Shown: positions 22,293 to 31,572 of the stretch, in pieces
Position numbering within the stretch: position 1 is the first letter of the stretch
How the letters are laid out: each line of letters starts with the position of its first letter
NCBI GenBank assembly: GCA_021203145.1
Contig: JAJQBS010000047.1
Coordinates: 1-38,981, forward strand
DNA: 38,981 bases
DNA from: Lachnospiraceae bacterium
GTDB lineage: Bacteria; Bacillota; Clostridia; Lachnospirales; Lachnospiraceae
Direction of reading: 5' to 3'
The notes under the pieces: generated by a model
Database searches by the model: none
What the model was told of the DNA's origin: nothing
What the model saw: only the letters and a program-made list of their open reading frames with translations
Position numbers and translations under genes: made by a program

Positions 22293-24535
22293 ATGGCAAA
22301 AAAGCAAGTGATCATTTCAAAACCTACACAAACCCAAATGGTCCCACCATCACCACCGTATCCCGTCCTGTCATAGAAGCCGACGGCCTGTATTTTAAGG
22401 ACATCGACGGTTCCGGCGAGGTATCCGAGGTCAACGACTGGCGGCTTCCCGCCGCGCAGCGCGCCGCTGCTTATGTGAAGCAGATGACCGTGGATGAGAA
22501 GATCGGCCAGCTGTTCATCTCGGACTGGCGGATGGGAGCCAAATATCCCAACCCCATGTACAAGGATCATGTCGTTGTCCCTGATGAGTCCGGCGTCCTG
22601 GATGAGGCAGAGGTGTATGTAAAGCTCATCTTCGGAGAAATGCATATGCCCGGCACCACCACTCTGATCAAAGAGCGGTTTGCCCGCCACACCATTCTCC
22701 GTGAAAATGCCACCCCGGAGGACCTGACCGATTATCTGAACCAGCTGCAGGCTGTCGCTGAGGAGTGCGAGCGTTTTGTGCCTGTCCAGGCCGCGTCCAA
22801 CTCCCGGAATGAGAACGGCGAGGCCGTCTTCGGCATGAACGACGCGGGAGGCATTTTCCCCACCTGGCCCGGCACGCTCGGGATAGCCGCCGCCGTGAAG
22901 GGCGCCGGTATTGAAGTCGCTGACCAGTGGGCGGAGGCGACCCGCCGGAGCTGGGAGGCCTGCAACCTGCGCAAAGGCTACATGTACATGGCAGACTGTA
23001 TGACTGATCCCCGCTGGCAGAGAAGCTACGGCACCTTTGGCGAGGACACGGCTCTGATCTGCGAAATCATGGAACACATCCTTCCACGGATCCAGGGAAG
23101 TGAGGAGGGCGTTACCGCCGACGGCGTCGCGATGACCACCAAGCACTTCCCCGGCGGCGGCGCCCGCGAAAATGGCTTTGACCCCCACTATGCCGCCGGC
23201 CAGTGGAACGTCTATGCCACGAAGGGATCCCTGCAGAAATACCATATACCGGGCTTCGCGGCAGCCGTTTCCAAACATACGTCTTCCATCATGCCCTATT
23301 ACTCCAAGCCTTCCGCAGAAAAATCCGCTGTGCAGCAGGACTGCCAGGGAAATGACATCCGCTTTGACCCCTACGGCTTTGCCTATAACCGGGTGTTCAT
23401 CCACGACATTCTCCGGGGACAGATGGGCTTTAATGGATATGTCAATTCCGATACCGGCATCGTCCACAATATGAGCTGGGGCGTGGAGATGCTGGACGAG
23501 CCGGAACGCATTGGCTTCGCGGTCAGCAACTCCGGCGTCGACCTGATCTCCGGTCTGTTTGACAATGTATTTGGCAGGGAGGCTTACGACCGCGCCTCCA
23601 ACGGCTATTATGAAACTCACGAGCTGCCCGATGGCTTCACGCCCGACATGGTGACGCTGAACGATGAATGCCTTGACCGTGCGGTCTCCAGGACGCTGGC
23701 AGAAATGTTTGCTCTGGGGATGTTTGAGAATACCTACCGGGATGCAAAAAAGGCGGCAGAAATCTGCGCCTGCAAAGAAGATTGGGACAATGCGAACCGC
23801 GCCCACCATCAGAGCGTCGTTCTGCTGAAAAACGACGGTATTCTGCCTCTGACCGCCAAAAAATGCGCCGGGAAGAAGGTATATGCGGAAGCCTTTCACA
23901 AGAGCGCCGAAGCGGGCGAATCCGCTACAAAAGCGCTGCGGGATATGCTGGGCGAGAGTACTCTGACGGACGATTACCGCGAAGCGGATATCGCCATCCT
24001 GTTTGTCACACCTTCCTCCGGCGAATACTTCTCCGCGACCGCGGGCTACCTGGAGCTGGATATCTGTGACGGCAAGGAAGTACCCAACGTAGACTCCCTC
24101 TGCCGACCCATGGCTGAAACTCACCTGGAAACCACGCTCACAGGGGCAGGAAAAATCGCGAAAATCGCTTCCGCAGTCCATGCAAACGGCGGTAAGGTCA
24201 TTGTCAATATCAACTTCCACCTGGCCTGGCAGGTAGGGAACGTGGAACGCCATGTGGACGCTCTGACTGCCGGCTTTGAGACAGAGCCCGCTGCCACCCT
24301 GGATGTGCTGTTCGGATGCTTCCGCCCTGTGGGCAGGCTTCCCTTCACACTGCCTCGCGGCGATAAAGTACTCTCCGTGGATGAAAACGGCGTCTGCATC
24401 TCCCCCAACGACGTCCCCGGCTATGATAAAGACGCCTATATGCCTGACAGTCTGAAGGATGAAAACGGAAAAGCTTATGCCTACCGCGATACCGCCGGCA
24501 ACTATTACGAGCTGAGCTTCGGGCTTACCTGGTGA
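22293..24535 (+). CDS. Glycoside hydrolase family 3 (beta-glucosidase-like), frameshifted near the start
   Basis: A GH3 enzyme that would hydrolyse beta-linked glycosides. Counting from the internal GTG at 22475, motifs are KHFPGGG (223-229) and GYVNSDTG, with Asp326 the likely nucleophile, followed by GVDLISG. The ATG at 22293 has a fine GGAGG, but its frame stops after 27 codons. The GH3 frame is open upstream through SEVNDWRLPAAQRAAAY and back to KKASDHFKTY right after the start codon. One extra A in the A6 run at 22298-22303 would join ATG to this frame and give about 747 residues. So either the gene carries a one-base deletion, slippage on the A-run rescues it, or translation starts at 22475. 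No signal peptide. Confidence 0.85.
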
Positions 24536-24572
24536 TACCTGGATCCGGATACAATGGAACGCCGTAGAACTG

Positions 24573-24652
24573 GACAGGGGGAGTGCTCTCTCCCCTATCC
24601 GTCTGGCGCGGGCTGTGTCCAGCGAAAGCTGGAATAATTCCTTACGCAGCCC
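24573..24652 (-). repeat. Structured intergenic element, copy B
   Basis: On the minus strand GGGCTGCG (24645-24652) pairs with CACAGCCC (24610-24617) around an AAGGAA motif and an inner CCAGC-TTTC-GCTGG hairpin. An AGGGGAG hairpin follows (24573-24600). Order and spacing match copy A at 7241-7326, with most stem bases changed in compensating fashion. It lies in the convergent gap between GH3 and the ferritin-like gene. Confidence 0.72.
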
Positions 24653-24661
24653 TGCGCATCA

Positions 24662-25096
24662 TTAAAGCCAACCGCGCAGATCTCTGCAGAGCTCTTCTTC
24701 CATAGAAGATAGTTTTCTGCAGAGATTTTTGGACGTATCATCTGCATCTGAATACTGGTTCAGATACTTATAGAGAGATTTTACTCCCATATTACATCCA
24801 TCGGTAACGAGATCTGCAATGGTCGCGTCGCTGTCGTCCATTCCGATCTTCATGTTCGTTTTCATCCAGGACATGCCCTTTGCCATTGCAGACGGATCCT
24901 TTTCCTCAGACCGATGTCCACTCAGAAGCCTGTGAATCTCGCCGCCCAGATCCTCATGCCGGCTGCGGCTCTCTGTAAGTACCTGTTTCAGTCCCGTATC
25001 GTTCACCTTGTCCAGCACACCATTCATTGTAGACACAGCCATCTTGGTTCCGGCATCGCATTCCTTTAAAAGATGAATTGTATCGTTTTCGCTCAT
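24662..25096 (-). CDS. Ferritin-like four-helix protein (DUF2383-like)
   Basis: A 144-residue, largely helical protein. The start is the ATG at 25096 (MSENDTIHLLKECDAG), with GGAGG six bases upstream; an extension to 25147 lacks support. The pattern of four amphipathic helices, the motif ESRSRHEDLGGEIHRLL and the later LVTDGCNMGVKSLYKYL resemble DUF2383/ferritin-like stress proteins. Only part of the usual di-iron Glu/His set is visible, so metal binding is uncertain. It is a single gene, converging with GH3. The name is tentative. Confidence 0.65.
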   Translation of the reverse strand: MSENDTIHLLKECDAGTKMAVSTMNGVLDKVNDTGLKQVLTESRSRHEDLGGEIHRLLSGHRSEEKDPSAMAKGMSWMKTNMKIGMDDSDATIADLVTDGCNMGVKSLYKYLNQYSDADDTSKNLCRKLSSMEEELCRDLRGWL

Positions 25097-25251
25097 AATG
25101 TCCTCCATAGCCCGTCTGCTAAAAGACGGTTTTCTTTTTAAAGACATTATGTCCGCTCAGAGGAAAAATATACAAGTGAGGCAAAAAGTATTGTTAAATA
25201 CAGCAAGATCACTGAAGAAAGGGTATACATCTGTACTTTCCAGAATTTACT

Positions 25252-27153
25252 TTACCTATAATTCTTTATGACAATCTGCAGGGAGCTCCTCCCCATATAC
25301 TCGTTGATCGACGGATAGTAGGTGAAATCCATCCGGACCCGGTTGCTCCTGCCCCAGAAAAGATTCTGCACCTCGGTCTCACCGAATTTTTCTCTCAGAT
25401 AATTCTGAAAGGGCTCCGGATCGCCAAAATACAGTGCGTCTATGCTGTACCCCTGACGATTCTGCACTCTCATCTTAACAGTGTTTTTGTTTTTCCCGAT
25501 AATGCGGGCAGAGACTACATACAGCGAGGTGTCAGCAAACAGGGGCTTTTCGTTTCCTTTTCCAAATGGTTCGAGGAGGGAAAGCTCGTTCACCACTTTT
25601 CCTGATATGTAGTTGATCGGCATCGCGACGTCAATGCTGACTTTCTCTGACAGCTCATCCTCCGTCAGTGTGCACGCTTCATTCAGGCGACGGCGCATCT
25701 CGGGTACGCGGCTCTTTTCCAGCGAAAATCCGGCAGCCATCGGATGTCCGCCGAATTTCAGAAAAAGATCCTGACATCTGACCATTTCCTCAAACATAGA
25801 GTAGGCCTCAATCGACCTTCCCGACCCTTTCGCCACATCGCCGCTGTCTGTGATCACGAAAGTGGGTTTGTAATAGCGTTCGCGGATTTTCCCGGCTACA
25901 ATCCCGGCAATGCTCTCATGGCAGGCCGGAAGATATACAACCAGGACCCGATCCCTCTGATAGCTCTCATCGGACTCTATCAGGGCATTCGCCTCGTTCA
26001 CCGCCTGCTCGGTCAGGTCTTTCCTCTCGTCATTTAGTTCCTTGAGCTGTTCCGCGATCTGCTCCGCCTCCTTGGGCGTATCTGAAAGCAAAAGCCTCAG
26101 GGAGCGCTTCGCGGTGTCGAGCCGGCCGCTGGCATTGATACAAGGTCCAAGGACAAAACCAATATGATAGGATGTGAGCGTAAAAGGCTCCAGACCATTC
26201 GCGCGGATCAGGGCGCTCATCCCCGGATTTTTTGTATGGCGCAGCCGTACCAGCCCTTCTTTTACCAGAATGCGGTTTTCCCCGTCAAGATCCATGACGT
26301 CCCCGACTGTCGCGAATCCGACAAATTCCAGAAAATCTTCGGCTTCCTTTTGCGTATGTCCCGTCAGCTGGTAAAGCAGGCAGACCACCTTCCAGGCCAC
26401 AGCGGCGCCGCAGAGCTTTTTATAAGGATACTGGCAGCCGGGCTGATGGGGGTTGACGATCACGTCCGCCGGTGGCAGACGGTAGACGCGGTTTTCAGCA
26501 GGTGAAGAAACCCGGACCGCCGGATCGATATTCTGCCCTGCCGCATCTGTCTGATCCAAAGCCATTTTCGGAGTGTCTGCCTGATTCAAATCTGTCTGCC
26601 GTTTGTCTGTCCAGGCGGATGGAGTCTCACCGGAGTCAAACAACGGTTCATGATGGTCGGTCACGATGACCGTCATACCCTTTTCTTTTGCGTACGCGAT
26701 CTCATCGATCGCGGAAATCCCGTTATCGCAGGTCAGGATCGTATCGACCTGCTCCTCATACGCATATTCGATGAGGCGTCGATTCAGCCCGTAGCCGTCC
26801 GTCATACGATCCGGAATCTCATAGTCTGCGCAGCCGCTGCAGGCGCAAAGTGCGCAGTACAGGATATAGGTCGCGCTGACGCCATCGATATCATAATCGC
26901 CGATAATGCGGATTTTCTTTTTTTCACTGATTTTCTGTGCCAGCAGCTCTGCCGCTTCCCGGCAGCCTTTCATCTGCGCGGGATCATGCAGAAAAGACAG
27001 GCCGCCGTGCAGATATTCATCCACGGCTCCCATGCCGATAATCCCGCGGTTGCGTATCAGCCTGGCGGTCACCTGGTCAATCCCATACTTCGCCGCGATG
27101 GCGGAAAAATCCGCCTTTTTCGCGGCAACATACCATTTTTCTTTTTTTCTCAT
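25252..27153 (-). CDS. recJ: Single-stranded-DNA exonuclease RecJ
   Basis: RecJ degrades single-stranded DNA 5' to 3' in recombination and repair. The 633-residue protein has GDYDIDG at residues 85-91, VTDHHEP with DHH at 166-168, and CGAAVAWKV. The DHHA1 part reads FGGHPMAAGFSL, and a C-terminal OB-like domain ends in LQIVIKNY. An insert of about 55 residues (173-227), rich in Asp, Gln and Thr with repeat-like QTDLNQAD/DQTDAAG, separates DHH from DVIVNPH and is unlikely to be in the core fold. The gene starts 29 bp after secDF, matching their common linkage. Confidence 0.95.
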   Translation of the reverse strand: MRKKEKWYVAAKKADFSAIAAKYGIDQVTARLIRNRGIIGMGAVDEYLHGGLSFLHDPAQMKGCREAAELLAQKISEKKKIRIIGDYDIDGVSATYILYCALCACSGCADYEIPDRMTDGYGLNRRLIEYAYEEQVDTILTCDNGISAIDEIAYAKEKGMTVIVTDHHEPLFDSGETPSAWTDKRQTDLNQADTPKMALDQTDAAGQNIDPAVRVSSPAENRVYRLPPADVIVNPHQPGCQYPYKKLCGAAVAWKVVCLLYQLTGHTQKEAEDFLEFVGFATVGDVMDLDGENRILVKEGLVRLRHTKNPGMSALIRANGLEPFTLTSYHIGFVLGPCINASGRLDTAKRSLRLLLSDTPKEAEQIAEQLKELNDERKDLTEQAVNEANALIESDESYQRDRVLVVYLPACHESIAGIVAGKIRERYYKPTFVITDSGDVAKGSGRSIEAYSMFEEMVRCQDLFLKFGGHPMAAGFSLEKSRVPEMRRRLNEACTLTEDELSEKVSIDVAMPINYISGKVVNELSLLEPFGKGNEKPLFADTSLYVVSARIIGKNKNTVKMRVQNRQGYSIDALYFGDPEPFQNYLREKFGETEVQNLFWGRSNRVRMDFTYYPSINEYMGRSSLQIVIKNYR

Positions 27154-27182
27154 TTCCGTTCCTGCTTATCTGATAATATCGA

Positions 27183-29543
27183 TCAGTGTTTTTTTGATTT
27201 TTTCTTTGTTTTCTTTTTCGGTGTGCCATTGGATCCCGCATCCGTCTTTGCATTTTTCGAAGACGCTGTACCGGATTTTTCACTCCCAGAGGATGCCGCA
27301 CCGGTTTTTCCACTCTCAGAGGACGCCGCGCCGGTTTTTTCATTAGCAGGAGAACCGCCGTCTTCCGCAGTGTTCTCTGCCGTCACTGTGCCCTCAGGCG
27401 CAGCGGCTGCGGGTGCATGGGACTTCATCACGTACCAGAGCGATCCGGTCACGCACACGGAGGAGTAAGCTCCTGCTACAATGCCGACAATCAGCGGAAG
27501 CGCAAATTCCCTGATCGTCGCAATCCCGATCAGGTAAAGCATGAAGATCGTGATAAAGGTTGTAAACGAGGTGTAGATGCTTCGCGTCAGTGTCTGCGTG
27601 ACGCTGGCGTTTACAATATCAGCCAGGCCAGAGCCATCCATCAGCTTCTGGTTCTCACGGATACGGTCGAAAATGACGATCGTCGCGTTAATCGAGTAGC
27701 CGACAATGGTCAGCATACAGGCGATGAAGGTGCTGCCGACCGAAATCCGCACGATCGCGTAACAGGCAAACACCACCAGCACGTCATGGAGCAGCACGAT
27801 GACGGCGCTCCCCGCGAATCGGACGTCATGGAAACGGATCGTAATATAAATCAGCATACAGATCGCGGCAACAATCACAGCGATAATCGCGTCCTGGCGC
27901 ATCTCACTGCTGACCGTCGCGGAGATCGAATCATACAGGATATCGGTTGCCTCCAGGTCATATGCTTCTTCAAGCGCCTCCGAGATCTCCTGGCGCTGAT
28001 CAAGATCCAGCACACTGGTCTTTATATAGACGTCCGTAGACCCCTGTACGGTCTGGAACTGTACCTCCGCGTCCCCCGTTACTTCGGTAAAGATTGGCTT
28101 GACGTCCGACTCCAACTCATCGAGGGTCATTTCCTCGTTAAAGGAAACCGTCGTGGACGTGCCGCCCTTAAAATCTAGACTCAGATTCAGCACACCGTTG
28201 CCCATCGCAGAGTTGATTCCCATAAACAACGGGCCGAGCAGGATCACACAAATCGAAATCGCAAAAAAGATCCTGCGGTGTCCGACAAAATCAAAATGCC
28301 TGTAAGCACGCGCTTTGCCGTAATATTTTTCATCCCGGAAGCCGACCTCATAGAGCGCGTTCATGATCAGCCGGGAAATGATCAGGGCTGTAATCATGGA
28401 AAGCACAATACCGAGCGCCAGTGTCTGTGCAAAGCCTTTTACACTGCCGGTGCCGAGCATATTCAGCACAAACGCGGCGATCAGCGTCGTGACATTGCCG
28501 TCCAGAATCGCGCTGAACGCTTTTTTATAGCCGGTCTGGATTGCGCCCTTCACCGACCTTCCGGCCGCGATCTCCTCCTGGATACGCGCGTAAATGATGA
28601 CATTCGCGTCGACCGCCATACCGATCGTCAGGATGATACCTGCAATGCCGGGCAGAGTGAGGGTCAGGTCAAACGCGTTCAGGCAGATCAGAGTCATGCA
28701 GGCATACAGAAGCAGACAGAATGCCGCTACGACGCCCGGGAGCGCATACACAATGATCATAAAAATCATGACAATCACAATACCGATCGCCCCGGCGGTC
28801 AGGCTGGTCTTAATCGCGTCCTGCCCGAGCTGCGCCCCTACCACCTTGGAGCTGATCTCTTCCAGCTCAAGCGAAAGGGCGCCGATGCGGATGGAGGAAG
28901 CCAGGGACTGTGCTTCCGACGCGCTGCTCATCCCGGAGATATAAGCCGTACCTCCGGTGATCGCCTCGTTTACCACCGGTGCGCTGATCACCTCATCATT
29001 ATAAATAATGTAGATATAATTGCCGACATTCTCCGCTGTAGCGGTGGCAAACGCCTCCGCCCCGGAGCTGGTCAGCTCCAGCTTTACCACGTACTCCGTG
29101 TTTCCAAGCTCATCCTGCTGGGTACCAGCGGACGCGGTGTCGATATCCGAACCGGTCAGCACGACCGTGCCGTCCTCCAGCTGAAATTCCAGGGAACCAG
29201 GCTGGCCAAGCTCTTCCAGAACCGCGTTGACATCGGATACGCCCGGAATCTCAATATTGATCCGGTCGGAGCCTTCCTGATAGACATTCGCCTCAGTGCT
29301 GTAAGTGTCCGCGCGCTGCTGCAGCTTGTAGACCGTGTCGCTCATCTCTTCTGCAGTCGGGTTCTCATCCACGACCTGGTAGGTGACGCTCACGCCGCCC
29401 GAGAGATCCAGTCCGAGAATGATATTTTTCGCGGATCCCGTCCCCGTCGGGCCGATGCCGACTGCGGACACGTATGCGAAAAAGATCAGCAGCACTGCCA
29501 TCACGACGAGGATAATCCTCGCGTTCCTCTTGTTCATTTTCAT
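27183..29543 (-). CDS. secDF: Fused protein translocase subunit SecDF
   Basis: SecDF uses the proton gradient to pull exported proteins through SecYEG. It is a single 786-residue chain. The SecD half starts with a membrane anchor and LGLDLSGGVSVTYQV, has the P1 region, and PGIAGIILTIGMAVDANVIIYARI. The SecF half has LSLDFKGGTSTTVSF and LTIVGYSINATIVIFDRIREN. About twelve membrane segments are expected. The ATG at 29543 is favoured (AGGAGG eight bases upstream) over 29549. The C-terminal tail after VMKSHAPAAA is about 70 residues of roughly 10-residue degenerate repeats (KTGAASSESG-like) ending in KKKTKKKSKKH. Confidence 0.95.
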   Translation of the reverse strand: MKMNKRNARIILVVMAVLLIFFAYVSAVGIGPTGTGSAKNIILGLDLSGGVSVTYQVVDENPTAEEMSDTVYKLQQRADTYSTEANVYQEGSDRINIEIPGVSDVNAVLEELGQPGSLEFQLEDGTVVLTGSDIDTASAGTQQDELGNTEYVVKLELTSSGAEAFATATAENVGNYIYIIYNDEVISAPVVNEAITGGTAYISGMSSASEAQSLASSIRIGALSLELEEISSKVVGAQLGQDAIKTSLTAGAIGIVIVMIFMIIVYALPGVVAAFCLLLYACMTLICLNAFDLTLTLPGIAGIILTIGMAVDANVIIYARIQEEIAAGRSVKGAIQTGYKKAFSAILDGNVTTLIAAFVLNMLGTGSVKGFAQTLALGIVLSMITALIISRLIMNALYEVGFRDEKYYGKARAYRHFDFVGHRRIFFAISICVILLGPLFMGINSAMGNGVLNLSLDFKGGTSTTVSFNEEMTLDELESDVKPIFTEVTGDAEVQFQTVQGSTDVYIKTSVLDLDQRQEISEALEEAYDLEATDILYDSISATVSSEMRQDAIIAVIVAAICMLIYITIRFHDVRFAGSAVIVLLHDVLVVFACYAIVRISVGSTFIACMLTIVGYSINATIVIFDRIRENQKLMDGSGLADIVNASVTQTLTRSIYTSFTTFITIFMLYLIGIATIREFALPLIVGIVAGAYSSVCVTGSLWYVMKSHAPAAAAPEGTVTAENTAEDGGSPANEKTGAASSESGKTGAASSGSEKSGTASSKNAKTDAGSNGTPKKKTKKKSKKH

Positions 29544-29558
29544 AATCATTTCCTCCTC

Positions 29559-31199
29559 TTATTCCCCGGCAAGCGCGGCCTTTACCATGATCGCGCATTC
29601 CACGCGCTTGCGCATCATTTCGCAGCCGATATCGTACGCATCCTGAATCGTCCCATGGAAATTGTAAGAATTCGCCGCGCAGCCGCCGCTGCAATAAAAC
29701 TTCGCGAAACAGTTCCTGCATTTTTCCTTCGTGTAGACGTTGCAGCTTTTAAACTCATCCACAATATCCGGGCGGATAATGCCCTCATCCACATTGCCTA
29801 TCCGGTATTCCTCGTGTCCGACAAACTGATGGCAGGGATAGAGATCCCCCCAAGGCGTCACAGCCAGATATTCCGTACCGGAGCCGCAGCCCGACAGGCG
29901 CTTATAGACACACGGTCCGCCCGAAAGGTCGATCATAAAATGGAAAAAAGTAAAGCCTCTGCCCTCTTTTTCTCTCCTTATCATCTCCTCCGCCAGACGG
30001 TCATATTCGGAAAAAATCTGCGGCAGATCCTCCTCGCGGATCGCGTATTCCTCCGATGCGTCCGCCACGACCGGCTCAATGGAAATCCGGTCAAAGCCCT
30101 CATCCAGAAGGTGCAGCACGTCATTGCAGAAATCCAGATTGTGATGCGTAAAGGTACCGCGGACATACCAGGTCTTACTGCCGTCCGGAGCGGATTGCAG
30201 AAGATGCCCGCTATCTGCGCCCGGTATTTCCTGTGAGCCGGAGGCTCTGGCTTCGGGAACCGTTCCGCCCGCCCGCAGACTGACAAAACGCCGGAACTTC
30301 GGCAGGATCAGGCCATAGCTGCCCTTTCCTCCGCGAAATGGGCGCATATAGTCATGCACTTCCTTCCGGCCGTCAATGCTGAGCACAACATTTGCCATTT
30401 CCTGATTTAAGAATTCCATGATCTCGTCATTCAGAAGGACGCCGTTTGTCGTCATCGTGAAACGGAATTTCTTATTGTGGAGCTTCTCCTGCCCGCGGCC
30501 GTAGAGCACCAGATCCTTTACGACCTGCCAGTTCATCAAAGGCTCGCCGCCGAAAAAGTCCACCTCCAGGTTCCGCCTGGAACCAGAATTCGCGATCAGA
30601 AAATCCAATGCCTTTTTGCCAACCTCATAGCTCATCAGAGCGCGCCGGCCATGATATTCCCCTTCCTCCGCGAAGCAGTAGCGGCAGGCCAGATTGCAGT
30701 CATGAGCGATATGTAAGCAAAGAGCTTTGACAACTGTTTTGCGCGCTTTATAATCAAGAATCGCATTCTCATAGATATCTTCGGTAAACAGTGCGCCGGA
30801 GGCGGCGAGCTGCGCGCATTCATCCAGCACCTCCCGGATCTCTTCTTCCGGATAAGAGCCGGCCAGCTCCTGTAAGATCCGTCCAACCAGAAGCTCTGGG
30901 AAAACCGAACCGGCGGCTTCGCCTGCTTTCTCCAGTTCTGCGGCCGAACCCGTATCTTCGCCCGCCTTCTCAGGATCTGCAGCCGTCCCCGTATCTTCGC
31001 CCGCCTTCTCAGGATCTGCAGCCGTCCCGGCATCTTCGCCGCTCTCCGCCTGCGCGGAAAGCGATGAAAGTCCCAGCTCCTTTCGTCCGGCCTCCAACAT
31101 GGCGATCACCTCGTACGTCAGGTCATCCACCACATGGACAGAGCCGCTGTTTACATCCAAAACAATGTTGTACCCATGATTTTTATACTGATGGATCAC
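29559..31199 (-). CDS. scfB: SCIFF peptide maturase, radical SAM/SPASM
   Basis: This enzyme forms thioether cross-links between Cys sulfur and partner residues in the SCIFF precursor. The radical SAM motif CNLACRYC has Cys168, Cys172 and Cys175. EVDFFGGEPLMNW follows, and the C-terminal SPASM/auxiliary-cluster cysteines are in GPCVYKRLSGCGSG, LYPCHQF, CNVYTKEKCRNC and FYCSGGCAANS. The N-terminal part (QYKNHGYNIVLDVNSGSVHVV) is the precursor-binding region. The start is GTG (31199). Three 13-residue repeats at 54-92 and a second loop near residue 310 are insertions. It lies between the SCIFF gene and secDF. Confidence 0.93.
   Translation of the reverse strand: MIHQYKNHGYNIVLDVNSGSVHVVDDLTYEVIAMLEAGRKELGLSSLSAQAESGEDAGTAADPEKAGEDTGTAADPEKAGEDTGSAAELEKAGEAAGSVFPELLVGRILQELAGSYPEEEIREVLDECAQLAASGALFTEDIYENAILDYKARKTVVKALCLHIAHDCNLACRYCFAEEGEYHGRRALMSYEVGKKALDFLIANSGSRRNLEVDFFGGEPLMNWQVVKDLVLYGRGQEKLHNKKFRFTMTTNGVLLNDEIMEFLNQEMANVVLSIDGRKEVHDYMRPFRGGKGSYGLILPKFRRFVSLRAGGTVPEARASGSQEIPGADSGHLLQSAPDGSKTWYVRGTFTHHNLDFCNDVLHLLDEGFDRISIEPVVADASEEYAIREEDLPQIFSEYDRLAEEMIRREKEGRGFTFFHFMIDLSGGPCVYKRLSGCGSGTEYLAVTPWGDLYPCHQFVGHEEYRIGNVDEGIIRPDIVDEFKSCNVYTKEKCRNCFAKFYCSGGCAANSYNFHGTIQDAYDIGCEMMRKRVECAIMVKAALAGE
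30924..31040 (-). repeat. Three in-frame 39-bp tandem repeats inside scfB
   Basis: Residues 54-66, 67-79 and 80-92 read GEDAGTAADPEKA, GEDTGTAADPEKA and GEDTGSAAELEKA. The DNA units are nearly identical for two copies, indicating recent slippage or unequal exchange. The repeats fall between the N-terminal precursor-recognition region and the radical SAM core. Confidence 0.9.
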
Positions 31200-31340
31200 A
31201 GCATCCTACCTCATTTCATCAATGTAGTTTCCGCGCGGTATGCGCATAAAGATCTCGTCCGTGTCTGCCTTTCCTGGCAGAGTCATCTTCATTTTTTCTG
31301 CGCGACGTGCGCAGAAATGTGTCAATCCCGCCGCACAGAA

Positions 31341-31381
31341 ACAGAACCATGCTGCTTATGAATCGCGCGGCACGGTTCTGT
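31341..31381 (-). terminator. Hairpin after the SCIFF gene, possible partial terminator
   Basis: Arms 31341-31352 and 31370-31381 pair over 12 bp with one mismatch (ACAGAACCGTGC form), followed on the minus strand by TTTCTGTG. It lies 48 bp after the precursor stop. A leaky stop here would give much more precursor than maturase mRNA. A second, perfect 9-bp hairpin, TTTCTGCGC/GCGCAGAAA, is at 31295-31317. Confidence 0.5.
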
Positions 31382-31392
31382 CACACACATTA

Positions 31393-31420
31393 TCTTTACA
31401 TTGTTGTCTTTACATTGTTG
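31393..31420. repeat. Two tandem 14-bp units after the SCIFF stop
   Basis: TCTTTACATTGTTG occurs twice in direct tandem (31393-31406, 31407-31420). It is in the spacer between the SCIFF precursor and its maturase gene. No function is visible. Confidence 0.75.
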
Positions 31421-31428
31421 TCTTTGCC

Positions 31429-31572
31429 TTATTTGCCATTCTCGCAGGTCTGGTTGCCTACCGTGCAGCTCGTCTTACAAGCTGACTGGCAGGAAGTCTG
31501 GCATTCGCCGCAGCCGCCCTTTTTCAGAGTGCTCTGCAGAGGCTTTGTATTCAGGGTTTTGATATGCTTCAT
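31429..31572 (-). CDS. scfA: SCIFF (six-cysteine) ranthipeptide precursor
   Basis: A 47-residue peptide below the usual gene-length cutoff. It opens MKHIKTLNTKPLQSTLKKGG, the conserved SCIFF leader, and its core carries exactly six cysteines, at 21, 24, 28, 32, 36 and 43 (CGEC, TSC, SAC, TSC, QTC). The ATG at 31572 is preceded by GGAGGAGGAG six or so bases away. The maturase gene scfB follows 229 bp downstream. SCIFF peptides are nearly universal in Clostridia and are cross-linked by their maturase; some related products have been tied to population behaviour, but the role here is unknown. Confidence 0.95.
   Translation of the reverse strand: MKHIKTLNTKPLQSTLKKGGCGECQTSCQSACKTSCTVGNQTCENGK

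Noticed and set aside
22160..24253. 697-codon open frame on the minus strand opposite GH3
   Set aside because: It mirrors the GC-rich third positions of the GH3 gene, has no ribosome site or family motifs, and the plus-strand protein has clear GH3 motifs.
28278..30236. 652-codon plus-strand open frame opposite secDF and scfB
   Set aside because: It spans two well-supported minus-strand genes, is rich in Arg/His/Asp as expected of a complement reading, and shows no domain.
31206..31292. 28-codon ORF just before scfB (starts MKMTLPGKADTDE)
   Set aside because: No ribosome site; its ATG is immediately after a hairpin and there is no support for translation.
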